Below, piece after piece: positions 37,116 through 45,532 of a DNA stretch of 64,000 nt (the first letter of the stretch is position 1; every line of letters starts with the position of its first letter). A program made the translations under genes and the position numbers. The notes beneath the pieces were generated by a model. The model saw only the letters and a program-made list of their open reading frames with translations. It had not been told where the DNA came from and made no database searches. Source of the DNA: Microcoleus sp. AS-A8 (GTDB lineage Bacteria; Cyanobacteriota; Cyanobacteriia; Cyanobacteriales; Coleofasciculaceae); contig JAMPKV010000019.1 in assembly GCA_039962225.1 (NCBI GenBank), positions 1 to 64,000 of the forward strand. Direction: 5' to 3'.

Positions 37116-39833
37116 TTAAAGCCAATTTCCCACTAATACATAAGGTGCCCAGTAATAGGGGTGCTGCCAGTTGGGGTCTTGCAGGATGGATTGTTGGGCG
37201 CGACGGATGGCTTCCGCTTTGGTCACGGAGGGCTTGGCTAACTCCTGATAGAACTGTCTCATCAGTGCAGAGGTTGCGTCATCATTGACCGACCATAAGG
37301 TGGCCAGTGTGCTACGTGCTCCCGCTCGCACAGCGACGCCAGCAATTCCTAAAGCGGCTCTGTTGTCCCCTTTGGCCGTTTGGCAGGCACTCAAAACCAG
37401 CAATTCAATAGGAATCCCTCGCCGCTGGTCTGTTTTTTGCAAGAAGTTATTTAATTCATTCACATTAATCCGGTCGTCCCAAGTCAGAATAAACGTCTCC
37501 TCCGCCTGGGAACTGAACTGACCATGAGTGGCTAAATGTACCACAGGGAAAGGAATTGCCTCGATCGCGTTTTGAATCTTGGTCTTGGTGAACTCCTGAT
37601 TAAACAGTTTTTCACCCGATACCTCAGACAAAATTTGATTGAGTTCCACTTCCACCGCCGGGAGGGCAGAAAATCCCTGACGAGCCTCCGAGAGTCCAGC
37701 CGTCAAAACTTTGAGCTGGCCCCGTGTCAAAGGTTGGGATTCCAGGAGTTCTAATCCTGGAGTCAGAGCAATGGCATATTTTTCCATCAAGTACTGCTTC
37801 CCGTCGTGGAGAGTCGCCATGGGAATATTCCGCAGGGAGCCATCTAGCACAAAAACTAGAGTTTTGAGTTGACTTTGCGCTAAATCGGTTTCAAGGGGTC
37901 GGATTAACCAGTCATACACCTGCTGAGATGGGGGTAAAAAAGTCCGACCCATCGGGGCTATTAGCTCTTGACGTAGCTTCCTGAGAGTACTTTCAATTTG
38001 CTCTTGAGGAAGAGGTGTCGCATAGTGGCGCAAGGGCTGCTGAGGGAGACTCAGGATAATTTCTAAACGATCTGGCAGAATGATTGGGTAAATTACGGCG
38101 GCTTTTTGGTCAATAGCGTCAATTTGAACGGGTTTTGTAGTCAAACAGGCGGCACGGAAGAAGTTATCCAGTTCAGCTAATTGTAAAGACTCAATCACCT
38201 TGCGAGCTTTCTCTAGGCGCTCTGGACTGGTCTTTTGGCTGTCCCCTTGCAGGAGTAACGAGACAAACTCACGATAGATGGGTTCCACTCCCTCTCGAAA
38301 GGAAAACTGCACTTCTGAGTTAATCGCGACGAGGTCATTCCGTAGCGATTGCAGTGTGTTGATGGCTTCCGAGTAAGCGGCGATCGCGCCTTCTTCATTG
38401 CCTTGTACTTTGAGCAAGCGTCCGAGTTGCCATTGCCAGCGATAAGAAATCTCTGGCGCATTGATCGATTGAGTGAGGATGAGGGCTTTTTGAGTGAGAT
38501 TTTGTGCCTCTGACCACTGCTGAGTCTTCTCATAGAGTTCACCGAGACTGCCGAGGGCATAGGCTTGGGCTTGTTGGTCTCCTAACGTCGATGCCTGCTC
38601 AATTGCGATCGCTAACATTTGGGCAATCTCTCGGATTTTTGCGCTGTCAAGCGCAAGGGGTGAATCCGGAGTTTTCTCGTCTTGTTTGGGTCTTGTTTGT
38701 GCCAGCTTCAAAAGGCTGTGAGCTAGATTAATTCGGGCATACACACTAATGCGGCTCAGGGGTAAGTCCGTTAGTTGTGCTTGAATTTGACGCAATAGCG
38801 GTTGGGTGAGGGAGGCTATATCTTGTTTCAGACGCCCTTCTGCAATTAGACTTAATTGATTGACTAAAGATTGAATTTGTGTTAAATGAGAACCTTTAAT
38901 TGCGGCAGCTTGTTGATAAAACTGGAGTGCGGTTTCAGCTTGCAACTGAGTCCGGGCGGTATTGCCTAAACTGAGGAGGGCGGCGGATCTATCTGGCGGT
39001 GAGGGTAATTTTTCGGCGATTTCCAAGCTTTGCTGTAGGACTTTTCGAGATTCATTGAGATCGCCAATTAAGCGTAGGGCGTTGCCCAGGTGACGCAGTC
39101 CTGCCACTTTGAGGATAGAGTCCGGTTGCGTTTGTAGGGTTTGATTGACCTGGGTGAGGGTAGAGAGTTCACGACGGTAAAGCCCCAAGACTCGAAGCAC
39201 TTGCGCTTGGTTAAGTAAGCTGCGGATGACTCCCGCTTCATCACCCACTTGCCGATAGGTATCAGATGCCTGTTGTAAGGTGGTGAGCGCTTGTTGCGCT
39301 TGTCCTTGTGCCATTTGCAAACTGCCGTGGGTATTTAACGCTTGGGCAAGGATGCGACGTTTTTCTCGTGTATCGGGTTGTGACTGGAGCAGTTGCAAGG
39401 AAGCCGCGATCGCATTTTTCGCTTCAGGTAACTGCCCTAAAGCCTGATAGGCCAAGGCTAAATTACTCAAGACCATCGCTTGGTTGAGGGAGTCTCCCTG
39501 GGACTGGAAAGCTGGAACCGCTTGTTGCCAGACTTTGACGGCGGCGGCATATTGTCCGGCTTCGTAGTAGTCCCGACCTTCTTGCAGCCATTGGGGTGCT
39601 GCCGCGAGGTCAGATGAGGATGAGGAACTAATCCCTGAAATTGCCACTGGTGATGAAATCCCAGGAGCGAAATGAGCCAAAACAGGGTGGCTGATCAGGC
39701 ACAGCAGTGTTGTCAGGCAGGCGAGTAACAGATGGGTGAACCAACCCAGACGTGTCCATCGTCCACACCCAAAACGAAACGGGTTTAATTGGGGTTGGTG
39801 ACCCCTGAAACGTAAAGGCCGTGTTTTTGCCAT
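37116..39833 (-). CDS. Exported TPR-CHAT caspase-like protease
   Basis: 905 aa. An N-terminal signal-like segment (~30-52, LLLACLTTLLCLISHPVLA) after a basic n-region predicts export. Residues ~75-500 are tetratricopeptide repeats (for example YYEAGQYAAAVKVWQQAVPA). The C-terminal ~300 residues are a CHAT peptidase with the dyad His770 (VVHLATHGQF) and Cys817 (LLVLSACQTA), both intact. CHAT enzymes are caspase/separase relatives. The ATG at 39833 lies 4 bp after the stop of the giant exoprotein gene, so the two are probably translationally coupled. A role in processing that exoprotein is inference. The tnpB element sits just past its stop. Confidence 0.92.
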   Translation of the reverse strand: MAKTRPLRFRGHQPQLNPFRFGCGRWTRLGWFTHLLLACLTTLLCLISHPVLAHFAPGISSPVAISGISSSSSSDLAAAPQWLQEGRDYYEAGQYAAAVKVWQQAVPAFQSQGDSLNQAMVLSNLALAYQALGQLPEAKNAIAASLQLLQSQPDTREKRRILAQALNTHGSLQMAQGQAQQALTTLQQASDTYRQVGDEAGVIRSLLNQAQVLRVLGLYRRELSTLTQVNQTLQTQPDSILKVAGLRHLGNALRLIGDLNESRKVLQQSLEIAEKLPSPPDRSAALLSLGNTARTQLQAETALQFYQQAAAIKGSHLTQIQSLVNQLSLIAEGRLKQDIASLTQPLLRQIQAQLTDLPLSRISVYARINLAHSLLKLAQTRPKQDEKTPDSPLALDSAKIREIAQMLAIAIEQASTLGDQQAQAYALGSLGELYEKTQQWSEAQNLTQKALILTQSINAPEISYRWQWQLGRLLKVQGNEEGAIAAYSEAINTLQSLRNDLVAINSEVQFSFREGVEPIYREFVSLLLQGDSQKTSPERLEKARKVIESLQLAELDNFFRAACLTTKPVQIDAIDQKAAVIYPIILPDRLEIILSLPQQPLRHYATPLPQEQIESTLRKLRQELIAPMGRTFLPPSQQVYDWLIRPLETDLAQSQLKTLVFVLDGSLRNIPMATLHDGKQYLMEKYAIALTPGLELLESQPLTRGQLKVLTAGLSEARQGFSALPAVEVELNQILSEVSGEKLFNQEFTKTKIQNAIEAIPFPVVHLATHGQFSSQAEETFILTWDDRINVNELNNFLQKTDQRRGIPIELLVLSACQTAKGDNRAALGIAGVAVRAGARSTLATLWSVNDDATSALMRQFYQELAKPSVTKAEAIRRAQQSILQDPNWQHPYYWAPYVLVGNWL

Positions 39834-39837
39834 AGTC

Positions 39838-42800
39838 TTAACGGGGGCTGGCGGTGGGGGCGTCGCTAGAGTGGGAGAGGGTTTGGCAGGAGGCGGGAGT
39901 TCGCCAAGGATGTTGAGGTGTAGCGGTGGGGGCTTGTGCCGTGAGGATTACAGTCCCATCCGGAGCAATGAGCCATCCTTGAGCTTCCACCAGTTGCTGA
40001 GGTGGAGAACTGGGTGATGTAGAAGCACGACGCGGCTGTCCTGTGCGGTTCCCAGTACTCACCCCGACTGGAGTGCCTAAATCTTCTAACAAACCTTCTT
40101 CGCCCAGTGCCTCATGGGGGTTGGGGGGTAACCCGCCACGACCTGTAATCGTAAAGCTGCTGCTTTGCTCAGTTCCTTCACCAGGCACGCAACGGCGGTC
40201 AATCAGTCCTGTCGCATCGACCAAATCCGTGGGCAACTCCGCTAATCCTCGATTGGGGTCAACGCCTGGAGTGATGATTTGCACGGAACCATTAAGACCA
40301 AACTCGGAACTGGCGGTGATATCACTTAAGGGAGTCAGGCGAGGGCGAAATTGCAGTCCAAAGATACCCTGAGTGGTGATGTTGATATTGCCGCCTCGAC
40401 CTGTAAAAGCATTAGCTGTAATGTCGCTATTTTCTTTAGGGATACCTAGGATGAAGCCAGCGGAAATTGTAATATTTCCGCCATCTCCCCCTGAGAGTGC
40501 TGTACCTGCGGTGGTGGAGATTTCACTGCCCCGACGCAGCAGCAATATGTCCTGTACGCCTAGAGTAATGTTGCCCCCTGTATTGCTTGCCGTTTTAGCT
40601 GAGATAAAGGCTCGATTATCCAGGGTAGTTGAGTGGGATTGAGCTGTGATATTGCCGCCTTGTCCTGCACCTTGGCTACCGACCGCGATACCTGCACCAT
40701 CCCGCAGGAGGAGGGTTCTGGCGTCCAGCGAAATACTGCCGCCGTTGCCCGTAGAACCGGGGGTGGTGTTGGCAAATATCCCCGTGCCTTCTCCTGTAAG
40801 CTTCACGTCATCCTGAAGGGTCAGGTTGATATTCCCGGCATCTTCGCCGCTAGCTGTAGAGGTGAGAAGTTGTCCGCCGTTGGTGGCTTCAAGAGTATTT
40901 CCTGTTACTGTGATACTGCCTGCCTTCCCCTCTCCAGAGGTATTGGCGCTGATGCGAGATTGATCGCGTACAGACAGTGATCGCGTTTGGATATCGATAT
41001 CACCCCCTTCACCCACAGCACCAGCATTCACCGCCGTGGAAATGGCGCTATTGGTCAGGGAAACAGTGTCAGCGTCGCGCACTGAAATATCACCGGCTTG
41101 ACCTTTTCCAGAAGTCGCCGCTGATACTTGTGCGCCGTTGTCTAAAGACAGTGATCGCGTCTGGAGGTCAATCTTACCCCCCTGACCCACAGCACCCGCG
41201 TTGACAGAGGTAGAGATGGAGCTATTGTTGAGGGCGATCGTGTCAGCCTCCTGGACTGAGATATCTCCTGCCCTTCCAGTTCCAGAAGTCGCTGCCGAGA
41301 CTTGTGCACCATTTGTCAAAGCGAGGGAGTTAGCTTGTACTTGAATATTGCCGCCAGTACCTTGCCCGAAAGTCGCCGCTGTGACGGCTGCGAGATCGCG
41401 AACAATCAACTGGTCTGTGGTAATCTTCAAGTCTCCCCCTCGACCTGTCGCTACTGTTGGGTCTAGCTGAAGATCCGAGTCCCTCACTAAGGGATTGTCT
41501 GGAATTCCTTCTACCCCAGACGACGTAGACAAGCTACTGGCACGCCCCCTGCCAGAAGTACCACTCAGTTCTACCCACTCGGATGCTTTCACCGTCAATG
41601 TTCCAGCATTCCCGTTGTTAAATGTAGAAGCGCCTACCCGGCCTCCATCGCGGATCACTAATTGTCTGGTATTCACGGTTAAGTCGCCAGCTTGTCCCGT
41701 TCCTCCCGTATCGGTGGACAGGGCACTTGGAAAATCATCGACGGATGTTCCCAAAACTTCCACCACATCAGAGGCGTTGACGGTTAAATCCCCGCCACGA
41801 CCTGGGCCAAGGGTTGAAGCTAACACCAATCCTCCGTCTCGGAGAGTCAATCGACTGGTATTAATGACCAAGTTTCCTGCCTCTTGGGAACCTTTCGCGG
41901 CAGTAATCAAGGAGCTGAAGAGATCACCATTGGTTGAGGTACCACTGAGTTCTACAGATTCCAAGGCGTTGACGGTTAAGTTTCCACCGCGACCTTGGCT
42001 AGTCGATTCAGTACCAACGGAAGCGATGGCTCCATCCCGGACAATCAATCGCTGTGTGTCAATAGTCAAGTTTCCAGCATTGCCACCAGCGAAGCTTTCG
42101 CTAAACAAGCCACTGGAATAACCATCGGATGAAGTACCAATGAGTTGCACGGAGTCTGAAGCCTTTACGAGCAAGTTCCCCGCATTGCCTGCACCACGAG
42201 TAGACGCATAGATTCCCGCCCCGTCCCTAACAATCAACTGTCTTGTATCAATCTTTAGATCTCCGGCATTTCCAGTCCCTGCTTGATTGGTAGTGAATAA
42301 GCCGCTTTCCGTTCCACTCAGTTCCACCAAGTCGGAAGCAGTAACAGTCAAATTTCCTCCTTGACCCGCACCTGCCGTGACCGCCCCTAGTTTGGCTCCA
42401 TTCTCAACCGTCAACTGACCCGTGGAAATCGTTAAATTTCCGGCTTGCCCCGAACCGAAGGTGCTGGAACTCAGCAGAGCTTTATCCCGTAGATTGAGGG
42501 AGCTAGCCGTAATATTGATGTCGCCCCCCTTCCCTGTTCCGTAAGTCTCACTGGAAATGTAGTGATTGGAGACAGAAATCTTTCCATGACTTGTAAGGGT
42601 AATCGCACCGCCAGCCCCAAAAAAGCCCCCAGAGGAGTCAATGTCGCCTGGAGTAATATCTCCCTGAGCAGTCAGGGTAATCTGTCCGCCATCTTTACCG
42701 GAGTAATCTGCAAAAGAAGTGATGGAGCCTGCACTGGTGTTAATTGACCCATCGCGACTAATGAGGTTAATTTGTCCACCATTAGCAAAGGTTGAAGATG

Positions 42801-45069
42801 AGTCAATCTGGCTAGTCGTAATGTTGCCGTTGGCGTTGAGGGTAATTCTTCCCCCATTGCCGAAAGAGCTGGCGTCTAGTTTGCCCGCCTGGGTATTGAT
42901 CGCAGCGCCGCTGGTGAACTCAATAGTGCCCCCGGTGGTAATAGTTGAACCCGTCACAATGTCGCGCTCAGCAGAAAGCATAACATCGCCAGGAATTCCA
43001 GAAATAGTTCCAGAGAGGATAGAACCTCCTGAAGTATCGATTCTCCCTGCCTTGCTGTCGAGCCTAACCTTTCCTGCAACGGCAGAATTAGAGAACGACC
43101 AGACCTGACCTGTCGTGATGTCACCAAAAGCAGAAACCTCGATCGCTGCTCCGTTGCCATCGCCCGAACTGGTATTTAAAAAACCAGCTCTCGTGTTTAT
43201 TCCTCCTAATGTGCTAGTCAAGGAAATTCTATTTCCATTACCTGTAAGAGATGTAGCAGTAATATCTGCTGTAACAATATCGCCATAAGCATTAAAAATA
43301 ACTGTCCCTGCGCTTCCCGAACCCGTATTGGAGATTAAAGGGCCTCTCGAAGTATTAATGCTGCCTAGACTACTAGAGAGGAAAATACTACCTCCATTCG
43401 CGGTTGCGTTTGTTCCAGCACCCGTTCCAAACGAACCCATCCCAGCAGTAGTAATATTGCCATAAGCGGTAAATGCGATCGCCCCCCCAGTTCTGTTGGG
43501 CGCGGAAGAATAGGAGAGTATATTCACAGGACTTGGCGTCGATCCTGTGGTGAAAAATGCTGCCCCCTGCGACGTATCAATCATTCCTGCTGTACTGTTA
43601 AGGGAAATACTTCCTCCGTTACCAACCGAAGAAGAGGAGTTAATATTTCCTGTCATAATGTTGCCTACAGCAGACAAAATGATCGAACCACCGTCACTGG
43701 TAACAGATGAGGTGTTAAGGTTTCCGACCTGAATACTTCCGCCAGGGAGGGACGACGAGCCAGAGATTGTAAAGTTGGTTCCCCCTACACCGAGTTGAGG
43801 AACATTGGGTGAAGTCACTGATGCTAAGCCAGCCCGTAGAATCAGAGCACGAGTGGTGGTTAATGTTGTGAAATCTGGGTCGGTAGTGGGAATATTACCA
43901 CTAGTGTCTGGACTGTTAATAGTGATGTCTCCCCCACGGATATTACCCATGGCTTCTACCTTGAGTGCGGCACCTGTGTAATTGCCAAAAGTGACATCTT
44001 GGTTTGACCTGATAATAGGGTCATAGAGACTGATAAAATTTCCGGTACTGCCTGATAAATTGAGAATTTGGAAACTCCCAGTACTGGAAAAATGGGCATC
44101 TCCTGAGATATTCCCATCACTGACTAAGGTAAGGTTTCCGCCACTCTGGAATGGTGTTTGAAGATGATTCAATGCCAGAATATCAATACTTTTATTGCCT
44201 TGTATGTAGAGGTTGCCCCCTGCCATTGCTACAAAAGGATTGGCTACACTATCGCGCACCCGCACAGTATCCTGCGCCAGTAGCCTTAAGTCCCCTGTTG
44301 TCCGTAGCTGACTCTCCTCTAAGATGAGATTGTCATTAGCAAAGAGTATTGCCGTCTGCGCTGTCACATCCCTGACCTGGGTATCCCCGGCTACAGCTTC
44401 TACAGTCAATTGCCCTGTGGGTGCTGCCAGTTGTCCCGTACTGGTAACCGAACCTCCCAATAAAGCTAAATTCTGCCCAACCAACAGATTTCCCCTATTA
44501 GTAATGGTTCCCGGTTGATTCGAGCCATACTGCAAACCCAAAGGAACGTTAATCGTTAGTAATGGGGGTGCTTCTGGGTTCTTGGCACTGAAGCTAAATC
44601 CATTGTCAAACACTACACCGTTCGCCGTACTCGCCACAAACGAACCTGCAATATCTAGCTTTGCATTTTGTCCAAAGATAATGCCATTGGGATTGAGCAA
44701 AAATAGAGAAGCTCCCCCATCCACCCCCAAAGTTCCGAGAATGTTCGAGAGAGTATTGCCCGTTACGCGCGTCAGAATGTTTTCAATCCCGGATGGATTG
44801 GAAAAATAAACTCGCAATCCCTCCCCAACATTGAAGTCTGAAAAGCTATGGAATAGGTTAACTCCCCGCACTGCCCCACCCTCAATCCGGTCAACCGGAA
44901 CCCCCTGGACATTAGCGTTAGGTAAAATTACTGAACTTTCAGTACCTAGCGTGGTATCAGGAGTTATCTGAGCTGAGGTGCGATTACTGAACCCTGTCAT
45001 GGATTCACCCATCGTTAACCCTACCGCTAAACTCAACCACCAGCCCCGACCTTTCCAGCTTTTAGCCAT
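39838..45069 (-). CDS. Giant two-partner-secretion exoprotein (filamentous haemagglutinin N-terminal domain)
   Basis: 1743 aa from the ATG at 45069 (ribosome site GAGGGG; an ATG at 45093 is also in frame). A signal peptide (WWLSLAVGLTMGESMTG) precedes the TPS secretion domain, with LLNPNGIIFGQNAKLDIAGS typical of haemagglutinin/CdiA-type proteins. From ~170 to ~1580 it is a beta-helix of imperfect repeats, at first Gly/Asn/Ser-rich, then ~55-residue units built on RDGAxxxxST and GNLTVxASDxVELSGT. The C-terminus (~1600-1743) is a module shared with the exoprotein at 51386. Probably surface-exposed or released; the transporter is not in the window. Confidence 0.9.
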   Translation of the reverse strand: MAKSWKGRGWWLSLAVGLTMGESMTGFSNRTSAQITPDTTLGTESSVILPNANVQGVPVDRIEGGAVRGVNLFHSFSDFNVGEGLRVYFSNPSGIENILTRVTGNTLSNILGTLGVDGGASLFLLNPNGIIFGQNAKLDIAGSFVASTANGVVFDNGFSFSAKNPEAPPLLTINVPLGLQYGSNQPGTITNRGNLLVGQNLALLGGSVTSTGQLAAPTGQLTVEAVAGDTQVRDVTAQTAILFANDNLILEESQLRTTGDLRLLAQDTVRVRDSVANPFVAMAGGNLYIQGNKSIDILALNHLQTPFQSGGNLTLVSDGNISGDAHFSSTGSFQILNLSGSTGNFISLYDPIIRSNQDVTFGNYTGAALKVEAMGNIRGGDITINSPDTSGNIPTTDPDFTTLTTTRALILRAGLASVTSPNVPQLGVGGTNFTISGSSSLPGGSIQVGNLNTSSVTSDGGSIILSAVGNIMTGNINSSSSVGNGGSISLNSTAGMIDTSQGAAFFTTGSTPSPVNILSYSSAPNRTGGAIAFTAYGNITTAGMGSFGTGAGTNATANGGSIFLSSSLGSINTSRGPLISNTGSGSAGTVIFNAYGDIVTADITATSLTGNGNRISLTSTLGGINTRAGFLNTSSGDGNGAAIEVSAFGDITTGQVWSFSNSAVAGKVRLDSKAGRIDTSGGSILSGTISGIPGDVMLSAERDIVTGSTITTGGTIEFTSGAAINTQAGKLDASSFGNGGRITLNANGNITTSQIDSSSTFANGGQINLISRDGSINTSAGSITSFADYSGKDGGQITLTAQGDITPGDIDSSGGFFGAGGAITLTSHGKISVSNHYISSETYGTGKGGDINITASSLNLRDKALLSSSTFGSGQAGNLTISTGQLTVENGAKLGAVTAGAGQGGNLTVTASDLVELSGTESGLFTTNQAGTGNAGDLKIDTRQLIVRDGAGIYASTRGAGNAGNLLVKASDSVQLIGTSSDGYSSGLFSESFAGGNAGNLTIDTQRLIVRDGAIASVGTESTSQGRGGNLTVNALESVELSGTSTNGDLFSSLITAAKGSQEAGNLVINTSRLTLRDGGLVLASTLGPGRGGDLTVNASDVVEVLGTSVDDFPSALSTDTGGTGQAGDLTVNTRQLVIRDGGRVGASTFNNGNAGTLTVKASEWVELSGTSGRGRASSLSTSSGVEGIPDNPLVRDSDLQLDPTVATGRGGDLKITTDQLIVRDLAAVTAATFGQGTGGNIQVQANSLALTNGAQVSAATSGTGRAGDISVQEADTIALNNSSISTSVNAGAVGQGGKIDLQTRSLSLDNGAQVSAATSGKGQAGDISVRDADTVSLTNSAISTAVNAGAVGEGGDIDIQTRSLSVRDQSRISANTSGEGKAGSITVTGNTLEATNGGQLLTSTASGEDAGNINLTLQDDVKLTGEGTGIFANTTPGSTGNGGSISLDARTLLLRDGAGIAVGSQGAGQGGNITAQSHSTTLDNRAFISAKTASNTGGNITLGVQDILLLRRGSEISTTAGTALSGGDGGNITISAGFILGIPKENSDITANAFTGRGGNINITTQGIFGLQFRPRLTPLSDITASSEFGLNGSVQIITPGVDPNRGLAELPTDLVDATGLIDRRCVPGEGTEQSSSFTITGRGGLPPNPHEALGEEGLLEDLGTPVGVSTGNRTGQPRRASTSPSSPPQQLVEAQGWLIAPDGTVILTAQAPTATPQHPWRTPASCQTLSHSSDAPTASPR

Positions 45070-45532
45070 CACCACTTTCCCCTCTCGCCCCATGTCACTA
45101 GAGTGTCAAATCCGTCACTCCCACGCCTGAGTTCACGCTAGCATCCGTAAATTTCTAGGTGACTTCCCAGAAATAAATTGTCACAGGAGTCTGGATGACT
45201 GAAACGCAGCTAGAGTTTTAGATTTGATTAATTTAGAAATACCTCAAATTAACAATTTTATTCCTAATATTCCGCACTATGAAAACTTCTCCCAACTGTT
45301 AATAAAATGTGCCAAATTTCATTCAAACGAATGACTCCCTTTTTCTCTTCCCTCAGCGCCCTCTGTGCCTCTGTGGTTCTTTAAAATCTGCGTTATGGAG
45401 CAAATCATTATTAACCGTAAATACTTCTCCACAAAAATAATTGCACAAAAAAACATTCATTTTAATAAGAAAATGGTGAGAACTTATTGTCGTGTTGCAC
45501 GGGTAAGATGCAGCCAAAAATATAAAACGGTG
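45070..45532. other. Intergenic region between cyclase and exoprotein genes
   Basis: 463 bp, upstream of the exoprotein gene on the minus strand. It contains a stretch (45350-45385) whose minus strand reads AACCACAGAGGCACAGAGG, a short internally repeated word. The rest is AT-rich and is likely to hold the exoprotein promoter. An 89-codon plus-strand ORF (45365-45634) overlaps the cyclase and is judged spurious. Confidence 0.4.

Noticed and set aside
37116-39833. Craspase-like (type III-E CRISPR) role for the TPR-CHAT protein.
   Set aside because: No cas7-11, CRISPR array or RpoE/CSX30-type genes are near; the CHAT protein has an export signal, which does not fit a cytosolic CRISPR effector.
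40043-44809. Several plus-strand ORFs of 60-208 codons inside the exoprotein gene.
   Set aside because: They are antisense shadows of the long repetitive minus-strand gene; Pro/Val/Ser-rich composition follows from the Gly/Asn repeats on the other strand.
45350-45385. Internally repeated word AACCACAGAGGCACAGAGG as a CRISPR or regulatory repeat.
   Set aside because: Only two short units with no spacers; it looks like a simple dispersed repeat.
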